Of a stretch of DNA of 54,185 nucleotides, positions 26,283 to 34,740 are shown in pieces. A model generated the notes under the pieces. That model worked only from the letters and a program-made list of their open reading frames with translations, was not told where the DNA came from and ran no database searches. The position numbers were made by a program, and so were the translations under genes. Origin of the DNA: Acidovorax sp. Its GTDB lineage: Bacteria > Pseudomonadota > Gammaproteobacteria > Burkholderiales > Burkholderiaceae_C. The first letter of the stretch is position 1; every line of letters starts with the position of its first letter. Location: positions 1-54,185 of the forward strand of contig NZ_JAPUDY010000082.1 of the NCBI RefSeq assembly GCF_027492855.1, written 5' to 3'.

Positions 26283-28292
26283 ATGTCTCTCCTGCCCCAC
26301 CAGCTCGAACTGCTCTCGCCCGCACGCGACGCCGACATTGGCATCGAAGCCATCAACCACGGCGCCGACGCCGTCTATATCGGCGGCCCCGCCTTTGGCG
26401 CACGGGCCAGCGCGGGCAATGACATCCGGGGCATCGAGCGCTTGGCGCGCCACGCGCACCGCTTCAACAGCCGCATCTTCATCACGCTCAACACCATCCT
26501 GCGCGACGACGAACTGGAGGCAGCGCGCCAGATGGCCTGGCAGGTCTACGAAGCGGGCGCCGACGCGCTCATCATCCAGGACATGGGTCTCTTGGAAATC
26601 GACCTGCCGCCCATCCAGCTGCACGCCAGCACCCAGACCGACATCCGTACGCCCGAAAAAGCGCGTTTTCTGCAAGACGCAGGCCTGTCGCAGATCGTGC
26701 TGGCGCGCGAGCTGACGGTGCAGCAGATCGCCGCCGTGCACAAGGCCCTGGGCCCGGTGGATGCGCCGGGCCGCGCCAACATCGAGTTTTTCATCCACGG
26801 TGCGCTGTGTGTGGCCTACAGCGGCCAGTGCAACATCAGCCATGCGCAAACTGGCCGCAGCGCCAACCGGGGCGACTGCAGCCAGGCCTGCCGCCTGCCC
26901 TACCAGGTGACCGACGCGCAGGGCCGCTTCATCGCCCACGACAAACATGTGCTGAGCATGAAGGACAACAACCAGAGCGACAACCTGCGCGCCCTGATCG
27001 ACGCGGGCGTGCGCAGCTTCAAGATCGAGGGGCGCTACAAGGACATGGGCTACGTGAAGAACATCACCGCCCACTACCGCACGCTGATCGACGAAATCCT
27101 GGAAGAGCGCGACAGCGCCGGGCGGCCGCTGGCACGCTCGTCCAGTGGCAGCACCACCTTCACCTTCACGCCCGACCCGCTGCAAAACTTCAACCGCGAG
27201 TTCACCGACTACTTCGTGACGGGCCGCAAGGAAGACATCGGCGCCTTCGACACGCCCAAGAACCCCGGCCAGGCCATCGGCTGGGTGACCAAGGTAGGCC
27301 CCGACTTTGTGGAGCTGGAGCTGAGCGACCCCAGCATGGTGCTGCACAACGGCGACGGCCTGTGCTACTACGACCTGCACAAGGAGCTGATCGGCATGGC
27401 CATCAACGTGGCCGAGCCCGCGTCGGCCCGCAGCGTAGGCCAGTGGCGGGTGTACCCCAAAGACCCCATGGACGGCTTCAAGGACCTGCGCAAGGGCACC
27501 GAAGTCAACCGCAACCGCGACATGGACTGGGTGCGCACGCTCGAGAAAAAATCCAGCGACCGCCGCATCGGCCTGTGGGCGCACCTGAGCGAAACACCTT
27601 CAGGCTTCAGCCTGATGCTGACCGACGAGGACGGCAACGTGGGCTGTGCGGACGTGCGGCACGCCCACCAGGCCGCCACCGATACCGCCAAGGCCGAGGC
27701 CAGCCTGCGCGAACAGCTGGGCCGCTTTGGTGCCACCATCTTCGCGGTGCACGACATTGCGCTGCAGCTCTCGCAGCCCTGGTTCGTGCCCGCATCGGTG
27801 CTCAACGCGCTGCGCCGCGATGCGCTGGCCGAGTTGGAAACCCAGCGCGCACGCAACTTTGTGCGCCTGCAGCGTGCCACGCCAGTGATGCCCCCCGCAC
27901 CCTACCCCGACGACACGCTCTCGTTCCTGGGCAACGTGTTCAACCACAAGGCGCACGACTTTTACGTACGCCACGGCGTGAAGGTGATCGACGCCGCCTA
28001 CGAAGCGCACGAGGAAGAAGACGAAGTCAGCCTCATGATCACCAAGCACTGCGTGCGCTTTTCGATGAGCCTGTGCCCCAAGCAGGCCAAGGGCGTGACG
28101 GGCGTGCAGGGCACGATCAAGGCCGAGCCGCTGATGCTCATCAACGGCAAAGAAAAACTCACCCTGCGCTTTGACTGTAAGCCCTGCGAAATGCATGTGG
28201 TGGGCAAGATCAAGCGCCAGGTGCTGAACCAGGCGCACGGCACGCCGCTGACCTTCTACCGGACCCGGCCCACGCCAACGCCTCAGCGCTAA
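26283..28292 (+). CDS. rlhA: Peptidase U32 family protein, RlhA-like
   Basis: A 669-residue U32 protein. The family signature is GRYKDMGYVKNI (here EGRYKDMGYVKN) with the Cys-rich site IEFFIHGALCVAYSGQCNISHAQTGRSANRGDCSQACRLPY and further cysteines near the end (SLCPKQAKG, FDCKPCEMHV). The length matches E. coli RlhA (YdcP), needed for 5-hydroxycytidine at 23S rRNA C2501, better than the ~450-residue TrhP (YegQ) type. The Cys residues would bind an FeS cluster. The specific RlhA assignment rests on length and domain order. Confidence 0.8.
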   Translation: MSLLPHQLELLSPARDADIGIEAINHGADAVYIGGPAFGARASAGNDIRGIERLARHAHRFNSRIFITLNTILRDDELEAARQMAWQVYEAGADALIIQDMGLLEIDLPPIQLHASTQTDIRTPEKARFLQDAGLSQIVLARELTVQQIAAVHKALGPVDAPGRANIEFFIHGALCVAYSGQCNISHAQTGRSANRGDCSQACRLPYQVTDAQGRFIAHDKHVLSMKDNNQSDNLRALIDAGVRSFKIEGRYKDMGYVKNITAHYRTLIDEILEERDSAGRPLARSSSGSTTFTFTPDPLQNFNREFTDYFVTGRKEDIGAFDTPKNPGQAIGWVTKVGPDFVELELSDPSMVLHNGDGLCYYDLHKELIGMAINVAEPASARSVGQWRVYPKDPMDGFKDLRKGTEVNRNRDMDWVRTLEKKSSDRRIGLWAHLSETPSGFSLMLTDEDGNVGCADVRHAHQAATDTAKAEASLREQLGRFGATIFAVHDIALQLSQPWFVPASVLNALRRDALAELETQRARNFVRLQRATPVMPPAPYPDDTLSFLGNVFNHKAHDFYVRHGVKVIDAAYEAHEEEDEVSLMITKHCVRFSMSLCPKQAKGVTGVQGTIKAEPLMLINGKEKLTLRFDCKPCEMHVVGKIKRQVLNQAHGTPLTFYRTRPTPTPQR

Positions 28293-28759
28293 GAGTCGGC
28301 GCGGCATCACAGGCCCCGCGCAATCCGAAACCCATCACACAGGCGGTGCACGACATGTCGCACCGGCGCAGCCATGGGCGGGCGCTGCGCAGGCCCACGG
28401 GCTTTGATGCACCCCATGTTGGCCAACGCCTCGCCACGTCACGTCACGGTGGGCCGCTTCGGCAAGAACCCTGTCCCGGACATTGTCGACCGGCATTCGC
28501 CTGCGCTCCCTGCCCTGCGCTCTGTTGGGGGCGTCTTATCAGCTGGACAAATAAACAGGTCAAACCGCAGATCCGCCTTGACAAAATCAATTACTCCGCA
28601 CTATTTACACCGTCAATTTGAAATCTTAAACCAGGTTAAGTTATTAATAACCCGCTTGGCTATGATGAATTTAACCGGATCGACTTGTTGTGGCCGTCAC
28701 CGGATTTTGATTGCCGCCTCTGGGCGGATTGGCTGCAAGGTACCTATGGAGTAAGCACG
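28293..28759. other. 467-base intergenic region before nirS
   Basis: No convincing gene is present. A 126-residue open frame (28374-28754) has poor codon bias and no motif. The right half is clearly AT-richer than the surroundings and carries the promoter and operator described separately. An additional TTGACA at 28578-28583 with tattta 18 bases further may be a second sigma-70 promoter. Confidence 0.6.
28625..28666 (+). promoter_or_regulatory. nirS promoter with Crp/Fnr-type operator
   Basis: CTTAAACCAGGTTAAG lies at 28625-28640 and a -10 TATGAT at 28661-28666. If transcription starts at about 28673, the palindrome is centred near -40.5, the position of class II FNR/Dnr activation. The half-sites (TTAAA, GTTAA) differ from the TTGAA sites before norC and nirE/nirC but keep the CCAG spacer. 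Activation by the Dnr-type regulator at the right end of the window is inference. Confidence 0.6.
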
Positions 28760-30448
28760 ATGAAATTCCCCCACCTTTCGAGCATTGCAGCAGTGGTGAT
28801 GCTGACGGGTTTTGCAGGTCCCACAATGGCTCAGAATATCAAGGCTGAAGCGCCCGCCATGACGATTGCCGAAAAAGAGGCTGCCAAGAAGATCTACTTC
28901 GAGCGTTGTGCTGGCTGCCACGGTGTTTTGCGCAAGGGAGCCACTGGCAAAAATCTCGAACCGCACTGGAGCAAGACCGACAAGGACGGCAACAAGACCG
29001 AAGGCGGTACGCTGGCTCTGGGCCAATCGCGTCTGGAGAAGATCATCGGTTACGGCACCGATGGCGGCATGGTCAATTTCGACGACATTCTGACCAAGGA
29101 AGAGCTGACGCTCATGGCCAAGTACATCCAGAACACCCCGGATGTACCGCCCGAATACAGCTTCAAGGACACCATGGATTCCTGGAAGCTCATGGTGCCG
29201 GTCGACAAGCGTCCGACCAAGCAGATGAACAAGATCAACCTGCAGAACGTGTTCTCTGTCACCCTGCGCGATACCGGCGAAGTGGCCCTGATCGACGGCG
29301 ACACCAAGGAAATCGTCAACATCGTCAAGACCGGCTACGCCGTGCACATCTCGCGCCTGTCTGCCTCTGGGCGCTATGTGTATGTGATCGGCCGCGACGG
29401 CCGCCTGTCGCTGATCGACCTGTGGATGGAAAAGCCTGCCGTGGTGGCGGAGCTCAAGATCGGCTACGACGCACGCTCGGTGGACACCTCCAAGTTCAAG
29501 GGTTTCGAAGACAAGTACGCGATTGCAGGCTCCTACTGGCCGCCGCAGTTCGTGATCATGGACGGCGACACGCTCAAGCCCCGCAAGGTGGTGGGCACCC
29601 GCGGCATGACGGTGGACGGCGAATACCACCCCGAACCCCGCGTGGCCTCGATCGTGGCTTCGTTCATCAAGCCTGAGTGGGTGGTCAACATCAAGGAAAC
29701 CGGCCAGATTCTGCTGGTCGATTACTCCGACATCGAAAACCTGAAGACCACCACGATTGCTTCCGCCAAGTTCCTGCACGACGGCGGCTGGGATGCTTCC
29801 AAGCGCTACTTCCTGGTCGCGGCCAACGCCTCGAACAAGATCGCCGCGGTGGACACCAAGACCGGCAAGCTCGCGGCCCTGGTGGACACGGCCAAGATCC
29901 CCCACCCCGGCCGTGGCGCGAACTTCGTGCACTCCAAGTTCGGTCCCGTCTGGGCCACCGGGCACCTGGGCGCCGATGTCGTGACGCTGATCTCCACCCC
30001 TTCGGAAGACCCGAAGCACAAGCAGTTCAAGCAATACAACTGGAAGGTGGTTCAGGAAATGAAACACGTTCCCGGCAACCTGTTCGTGAAGACCCATCCG
30101 AAGTCCAAGCACTTCTGGGCTGACGCTCCACAGAACCCCGACAAGGATCTGGCCGAGTCCGTGGTGGTGTGGGACATGGCCGACCTGTCCAAGCCCAAGG
30201 CCGTGCTGAACGTCGCCAAGGATTCAGGACTGCCCGAAACCAAGGCCGTCAAACGTGCCGTGCACCCCGAGTACTCGGCAGACGGCAAGGAAGTCTGGAT
30301 CTCCCTGTGGGGCGGAAAGACCGACCAGTCCGCCATCGTGGTGTACGACGACGCAACGCTGAAAGTGAAAAAGGTAATCACCGATCCCAAAATGATTACC
30401 CCCACCGGCAAGTTCAATGTGTACAACACACAGCACGACATCTATTAA
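28760..30448 (+). CDS. nirS: Cytochrome cd1 nitrite reductase (NirS)
   Basis: NirS is the periplasmic respiratory enzyme reducing nitrite to nitric oxide. The 562-residue protein has a Sec signal peptide ending GPTMAQ, a heme c site CAGCH at residues 50-54, and an eight-bladed propeller that binds heme d1. The d1-domain segments TGYAVHISRLSASGRYVYVIGRDG, EYHPEPRVASIVAS, FVHSKFGPVWATGHLGAD and the C-terminal GKFNVYNTQHDIY match the family closely. The start follows a taccatgg-like leader with gtaag; the ATG at 28760 gives the correct signal peptide. It heads the nirS-nirT-nirB group. Confidence 0.97.
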   Translation: MKFPHLSSIAAVVMLTGFAGPTMAQNIKAEAPAMTIAEKEAAKKIYFERCAGCHGVLRKGATGKNLEPHWSKTDKDGNKTEGGTLALGQSRLEKIIGYGTDGGMVNFDDILTKEELTLMAKYIQNTPDVPPEYSFKDTMDSWKLMVPVDKRPTKQMNKINLQNVFSVTLRDTGEVALIDGDTKEIVNIVKTGYAVHISRLSASGRYVYVIGRDGRLSLIDLWMEKPAVVAELKIGYDARSVDTSKFKGFEDKYAIAGSYWPPQFVIMDGDTLKPRKVVGTRGMTVDGEYHPEPRVASIVASFIKPEWVVNIKETGQILLVDYSDIENLKTTTIASAKFLHDGGWDASKRYFLVAANASNKIAAVDTKTGKLAALVDTAKIPHPGRGANFVHSKFGPVWATGHLGADVVTLISTPSEDPKHKQFKQYNWKVVQEMKHVPGNLFVKTHPKSKHFWADAPQNPDKDLAESVVVWDMADLSKPKAVLNVAKDSGLPETKAVKRAVHPEYSADGKEVWISLWGGKTDQSAIVVYDDATLKVKKVITDPKMITPTGKFNVYNTQHDIY

Positions 30449-30472
30449 TTAGAAAGTCTTGACCTGAAGCAA

Positions 30473-30500
30473 TAATCCGAGGGACCTTTCCCTCGGATTA
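30473..30500 (+). other. Strong hairpin between nirS and nirT
   Basis: A perfect 12-bp stem, taatccgaggga (30473-30484) and tccctcggatta (30489-30500), with loop cctt lies in the 91-base gap. It is not followed by a T-run, so it is more likely an mRNA-stabilising or processing hairpin that sets nirS above nirT than a full terminator. Confidence 0.75.
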
Positions 30501-30539
30501 CATGCCGTCGTGCCAAAATAAAAAGCGGGAACCATTGCA

Positions 30540-31133
30540 ATGGCTGGAAAAATATCAACCCTATGGGGAAAACTAAAAAAGCCGAGCGCTAAATATTCCC
30601 TCATTGGCCTGCTAATGACGGGATTTATCTCCGGCATCCTGTTTTGGGGTGGTTTCAACACCGGGATGGAGGCCACCAACACGATGGATTTCTGTATCTC
30701 CTGCCACGAGATGCATGACAACGTCTATCAGGAATACAAAAAAACGATCCACTACAGCAACCGCACAGGTGTGCGTGCCGCCTGCTCGGACTGCCACGTG
30801 CCCAAAGACTGGACGCACAAGGTGGTACGCAAGATCCAGGCCAGCCGCGAGGTATGGGGCAAGCTGACAGGTTCCATCGACACCAAGGAAAAATTCGAGG
30901 CCAAACGACTGGTTCTGGCGGAACGGGAATGGGCCCGGATGAAAGCGGCCGATTCGCGTGAATGCCGCAATTGCCACAGCTTTGAAGGCATGGACACCGA
31001 GAAGCAAAAGATGCGTGGCGCAAAGATGCACAAGATCGCGCAGGAAGAAAAGCAGACCTGCATCGACTGCCACAAGGGCATTGCGCACACCAAGCCCAAA
31101 GGCATGAAGGAAGACACAGACGAAGACCTGTGA
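30540..31133 (+). CDS. nirT: Membrane tetraheme cytochrome c (NirT, NapC/NirT family)
   Basis: NirT takes electrons from the quinol pool to periplasmic nitrite reductase. The 197-residue protein has an uncleaved N-terminal anchor (LIGLLMTGFISGILFWGGFN) and four CxxCH heme sites: CISCH 52-56, CSDCH 82-86, CRNCH 142-146 and CIDCH 174-178. The DFCISCHEMHDNVYQEYKKTIHY block is typical of the family. It follows nirS, as in the Pseudomonas stutzeri nirSTB order. Confidence 0.94.
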   Translation: MAGKISTLWGKLKKPSAKYSLIGLLMTGFISGILFWGGFNTGMEATNTMDFCISCHEMHDNVYQEYKKTIHYSNRTGVRAACSDCHVPKDWTHKVVRKIQASREVWGKLTGSIDTKEKFEAKRLVLAEREWARMKAADSRECRNCHSFEGMDTEKQKMRGAKMHKIAQEEKQTCIDCHKGIAHTKPKGMKEDTDEDL

Positions 31134-31204
31134 GCTTGCGCTTGTACGGGGTGACTGGTCCTGGCTGGGTCAGCTCCCTCCAGAACACCTACTAGGAGTT
31201 ATCG

Positions 31205-32032
31205 ATGAAAAAATCCTCCCTTTCCATGTTGCTCTTGGGTTCGCTGCTGGCCCTGGGCACGCAGACCGCTTTTGCCGCACCCGATTGGGCCAAGGTTCCC
31301 AAACGCGACATCCAAGTTTTCCATCCCGGTGTTTCGCCCATGGAGTGGGTGGGAAAAAAATCCGACCACAGTGGCACGGCTGGCCTCAAAAAGGGCGAAA
31401 CCTGCATCGGCTGCCATGAAGAGAAGGGTTCGCTGAACTTCGACTTCAAGCGCCTGGCAGGCAAGGACATGGAGCCCAAGGGCGCGCCCAAAACCATGAC
31501 CTACCCCGTGGCAGTGCAAGCGGCTTACGACGCCAGCAACCTCTACATCCGCCTGACCTTCAAGGCCCCCACCGGTGGCGCTGACCAAAGCGACAAAGAC
31601 AACGAGGTCAAGGCGACCGTGATGTTCCCGGATGCGCAGGTGCAATTGGCCAACCAGGCCGGCTGCTGGGCGTCTTGCCACAATGACGCCCGCACCATGC
31701 CGGGCGCCGATGACAAGAAGACCAAGTACACCAAGGCGGGCTCGTACCAACTGATGCAGTGGAAGAGCACCAAGGGCGCCAAGGTGGCCAACGGGTCCGT
31801 GACCACTGATCGCAAGATGGACGGCGGCACCCTGGGCGCGCAAGCCGAGGGCGCCAAGGCGGGCGATACCTACACCGTCACGTTCACCAGCAAGAACCCT
31901 GGCGAAGGCAAGGCCGTGCCGTTCGGGATCGCTATTCACGGCGACCATGCGTCCGGCCGCTTCCACCACGTATCCCTGGGCTACACGCTGGGCCTGGGCG
32001 TGGATGGCGACGTCAAAGCGCTCAAGCAGTAG
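31205..32032 (+). CDS. nirB: Diheme cytochrome c-552 (NirB-like)
   Basis: A periplasmic cytochrome of 275 residues with signal peptide (LLLGSLLALGTQTAFA). It has one normal heme site, CIGCH 67-71, and a second motif CWASCH at 154-159, which has three residues between the cysteines. The rest is a beta-sandwich (DNEVKATVMFPDAQ, ending GRFHHVSLGYTLGLGVDGDV) of the cytochrome c-552/DMSO-reductase-like heme-binding family (ethylbenzene dehydrogenase gamma-like). P. stutzeri NirB belongs there and follows nirT in the same order. This nirB is unrelated to the NADH nitrite reductase of that name. Confidence 0.82.
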   Translation: MKKSSLSMLLLGSLLALGTQTAFAAPDWAKVPKRDIQVFHPGVSPMEWVGKKSDHSGTAGLKKGETCIGCHEEKGSLNFDFKRLAGKDMEPKGAPKTMTYPVAVQAAYDASNLYIRLTFKAPTGGADQSDKDNEVKATVMFPDAQVQLANQAGCWASCHNDARTMPGADDKKTKYTKAGSYQLMQWKSTKGAKVANGSVTTDRKMDGGTLGAQAEGAKAGDTYTVTFTSKNPGEGKAVPFGIAIHGDHASGRFHHVSLGYTLGLGVDGDVKALKQ

Positions 32033-32068
32033 CGGTTGGCGCCTGGCCTGCGACTGGAGAGCTACACA

Positions 32069-32701
32069 TTGAAAGCAGAGCCACCCCTTGCCTTGGACAA
32101 TGTCGGTTGCAGCAAAGGCGGCCGCCCCCTGTTCCAGGGCATCCAGTGCACCCTGCATTCCGGTCGCTGGCTGCACGTGGCGGGCGCCAACGGCATAGGC
32201 AAGACCAGTTTGCTGCGCATGCTGTGCGGCCTGGCCCCGATCGAATCGGGAGACATCCTCTGGAATGGCCAGCCCATCCGCACCCAACGCACCGCATTCC
32301 AGCAAGACCTCTGCTATCTGGGGCACCTCAACTGCCTGCAGGAGTCCATGACGGTGCTTGAAAACCTGGCATTCGCCACCGCCCTGCGGGGCCACGCCGC
32401 CGACCCAGCGCAGATGTCCGACACCTTGGCCCGCTTTGGTGTAGCCGGGCGGGGCCAGCAGTTGGTGCGCCATCTTTCCCAGGGGCAAAAGCGGCGCGTC
32501 GCGCTGTCCAAGCTGGCACTCGCGCCCGCAAAGCTATGGGTGCTGGACGAACCCTTCGTGGCCATGGACGATGCGGGCATCCACATGCTGGCGGAGTTGA
32601 TCACCGAGCACCTGGACCACGGCGGACTGGCCGTGCTGACCAGCCACCAGCCGGTGAACATCGGCACCACACCCGCGCAGACGCTGGAGCTGCGCGCATG
32701 A
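32069..32701 (+). CDS. ccmA: Heme exporter ATPase CcmA
   Basis: CcmA is the ATP-binding subunit of CcmABCD, which releases holo-CcmE during c-type cytochrome maturation. The 210-residue protein has the Walker A GANGIGKTS, signature LSQGQKRRVALSKLAL, and Walker B LWVLDEPF. I chose TTG 32069 because ggag lies 9 bases before it and the length then fits the family; TTG 32036 is an alternative. It begins 36 bases after nirB, so ccm is probably read from the nir promoter as well. Confidence 0.92.
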   Translation: MKAEPPLALDNVGCSKGGRPLFQGIQCTLHSGRWLHVAGANGIGKTSLLRMLCGLAPIESGDILWNGQPIRTQRTAFQQDLCYLGHLNCLQESMTVLENLAFATALRGHAADPAQMSDTLARFGVAGRGQQLVRHLSQGQKRRVALSKLALAPAKLWVLDEPFVAMDDAGIHMLAELITEHLDHGGLAVLTSHQPVNIGTTPAQTLELRA

Positions 32702-33399
32702 AGCCCCCGAACCCGCCCCGCCCCCTCGGGACAGGTGCCGTCCTGCTTGCCATGCTGCGGCGGGAAATCGCCCTGGCCCTGCGCCAAAAGGGTGAGGTGC
32801 TGACGCCGCTGGTGTTCTTCATCGTCATCGCCAGCCTGTTCCCGCTGGGGGTGGGCCCCGAATCGAGCTTGCTGCAGCGCATGGCACCCGGCGTGCTGTG
32901 GGTCAGCGCCTTGCTCGCGGCCATGCTGTCGCTGCAGCGCATGTTTGCCAGCGACTATGCCGACGGCTCGCTAGAGCAGATGCTGCTGTCGCCCACGCCC
33001 CTGGCGCTGCTGGTGGCCGCCAAGGCGCTCTCCCACTTCGTGCTGTCGGGCCTGCCACTGGTGCTGGTGGCGCCGGTGCTCGGCCTGCAGTTCGGGCTCG
33101 ATGGCCAGTCCCTGGGCATTCTGATGCTCTCGCTTTTGCTGGGCACGCCCACGCTGAGCCTGGTCGGCAGCATCGGGGCCGCGCTGACCTTGGGTGTGCG
33201 CGGCGCAGGGGTTCTGCTTTCGCTCTTGGTCCTGCCGCTCTACATCCCCGTGCTGATCTTTGGCGCGGGCGCCGTGGAGGCTGACGCCTCCGGCCTGGGC
33301 GCCAGCGGCCATTTGTCTTTGCTGGCCGCGCTGCTGGTGCTTTCCATCTTCTTCGCGCCGCTGGCCACCACGGCGGCTTTGAAAATTTCCCTCGAATGA
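32698..33399 (+). CDS. ccmB: Heme exporter membrane protein CcmB
   Basis: A 233-residue inner-membrane subunit with about six hydrophobic segments (PLVFFIVIASLFPLGVG, GVLWVSALLAAMLSLQRMF, GLPLVLVAPVLGLQFG, TLSLVGSIGAALTLG, AGVLLSLLVLPLYIPVLIFG). The family motif FASDYADGSLEQMLLSP is present. The ATG overlaps the ccmA stop by four bases. It partners CcmA and CcmC. Confidence 0.93.
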   Translation: MKPPNPPRPLGTGAVLLAMLRREIALALRQKGEVLTPLVFFIVIASLFPLGVGPESSLLQRMAPGVLWVSALLAAMLSLQRMFASDYADGSLEQMLLSPTPLALLVAAKALSHFVLSGLPLVLVAPVLGLQFGLDGQSLGILMLSLLLGTPTLSLVGSIGAALTLGVRGAGVLLSLLVLPLYIPVLIFGAGAVEADASGLGASGHLSLLAALLVLSIFFAPLATTAALKISLE

Positions 33400-34136
33400 A
33401 AACACCCGGCTTTTCGTGGTTCAAATATGCCGCCCCCCAGAACTTCTACTTTCTGGCGGGACGGATGTGGCCCTGGTTTGCCGCCCTGTCGGCCGTGCTG
33501 ATGGTGGCGGGCCTGTGGGTCTCCTTCTTTGTCGCGCCCGTCGATGCCCAGCAGGGCCAGGGCTACCGCATCATCTTCGTGCATGTCCCGACATCCCAGA
33601 TGTCGATGTTCATCTACCTGGTGATGGCCGGATGGGCCGCCATCGGCCTGGCCTTCAATACCCGGCTGTCCGGCATGATGGCCTCGGCGCTGGCGCCCAC
33701 TGGCGCCCTGTTCGCCTTCCTGTCGCTGCTCACGGGTTCGCTGTGGGGCAAACCGATGTGGGGCACCTGGTGGGTCTGGGATGCACGGCTCACGTCCGAG
33801 CTGATCCTGCTGTTTTTGTACCTGGGGTTCCTGGCGCTGCAATCGAGCATCGACGACCCGCGCCGCGCCGACAAGGCCTGCGCCGTCCTCGCGCTGGTCG
33901 GCGTGGTGAACGTGCCCATCATCTATTTCTCGGTGACCTGGTGGAACACCTTGCACCAGGGTGCCTCGGTCTCGCTGACCAGCGCGCCCTCGATGGCCGT
34001 GCCCATGCTGTCGGGCATGTTGATCATGGTGCTGGCCTTCTGGATGTACGCCATCGCCGCCGCACTGGCCCGGGTGCGCAACATCATTCTCGATCGGGAA
34101 CGCCATACCGAGTGGGTGAAACATGCAATGGAATAG
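33396..34136 (+). CDS. ccmC: Heme handling protein CcmC
   Basis: CcmC loads heme onto CcmE at the periplasmic face. The 246-residue protein has six transmembrane segments and the tryptophan-rich heme-binding WGTWWVWDARLTSELIL motif. Conserved histidines lie in FVHVPTSQMS and NTLHQGASVS. It overlaps ccmB by four bases and ccmD by 14. Confidence 0.95.
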   Translation: MKTPGFSWFKYAAPQNFYFLAGRMWPWFAALSAVLMVAGLWVSFFVAPVDAQQGQGYRIIFVHVPTSQMSMFIYLVMAGWAAIGLAFNTRLSGMMASALAPTGALFAFLSLLTGSLWGKPMWGTWWVWDARLTSELILLFLYLGFLALQSSIDDPRRADKACAVLALVGVVNVPIIYFSVTWWNTLHQGASVSLTSAPSMAVPMLSGMLIMVLAFWMYAIAAALARVRNIILDRERHTEWVKHAME

Positions 34137-34302
34137 CTTTTCAGAATTCTTCGCCATGGGCGGCTACGCCGTCTACGTCTGGGGCAGCTTCGGGGCCACG
34201 GCCCTGGTGATGGGGGTGGAGTCACTATTGATCCACATCAAGCGCAAGGAAATGCGACGAAACCTTCGCGCCGAACTCCAACCCAACGGCCTCCAACCAT
34301 GA
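34123..34302 (+). CDS. ccmD: Small heme exporter protein CcmD
   Basis: A 59-residue membrane protein that stabilises the CcmC-CcmE complex and is easily missed because it is so short. It reads [20 protein letters not shown] with one hydrophobic segment ([19 protein letters not shown]) and a basic tail ([13 protein letters not shown]). The start overlaps the end of ccmC and its stop overlaps the ccmE ATG by four bases. The MGGYAxYVWxS pattern is the family hallmark. Confidence 0.92.
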   Translation: MQWNSFSEFFAMGGYAVYVWGSFGATALVMGVESLLIHIKRKEMRRNLRAELQPNGLQP

Positions 34303-34736
34303 AACCACGTCACAAACGCGCCGCCATCATCGCCGGTGGGCTGGCCGCAATCTCCCTGGCCGCCTTTCTCGTGCTCAACGCATTCGAGAGCAATCTGGTC
34401 TTCTTCTTCAGCCCCAGCCAGGTGGCTGCGGGCGAAGCCCCCAAGAACCGAACCTTCCGCGTGGGCGGCATGGTCAAGGTGGGCTCCATCGTGCGCAAGG
34501 ACCTGACCGTCTCCTTCATCGTCACCGACACAGCCCAGGAGATGCCCGTGACCTACACCGGCATCCTGCCGGACCTGTTTCGCGAGGGCAAAGGCGTGGT
34601 CGCCCAGGGCAAGCTGAACAACGATGGTCTCTTCACCGCCGCCGAAGTGCTAGCCAAGCACGACGAGAACTACATGCCGCCCGAGGCCCAGCACGCAGTT
34701 GACCAAGCCCAGAAAACCATCCAGACGCTGAAGTAA
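34299..34736 (+). CDS. ccmE: Heme chaperone CcmE
   Basis: CcmE covalently binds heme in transit and hands it to CcmF. The 145-residue protein has an N-terminal membrane anchor ([20 protein letters not shown]), an OB-fold, and the heme-attachment motif [11 protein letters not shown] with His121 and Tyr125. All key residues are present. Confidence 0.95.
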   Translation: MKPRHKRAAIIAGGLAAISLAAFLVLNAFESNLVFFFSPSQVAAGEAPKNRTFRVGGMVKVGSIVRKDLTVSFIVTDTAQEMPVTYTGILPDLFREGKGVVAQGKLNNDGLFTAAEVLAKHDENYMPPEAQHAVDQAQKTIQTLK

Positions 34737-34740
34737 TTCC

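Noticed and set aside
28578-28590. TTGACAAAATCAA as an FNR box
   Set aside because: The half-sites TTGA and TCAA are five bases apart instead of six, so spacing is wrong; TTGACA is better read as a possible -35.
28374-28754. 126-residue open frame before nirS
   Set aside because: It runs through the nirS promoter and operator, has poor codon bias and no motif.
30459-30472. TTGACCTGAAGCAA as a Dnr site before nirT
   Set aside because: Only one half matches; it lies right after nirS and next to the strong hairpin, with no -10 at the proper distance.
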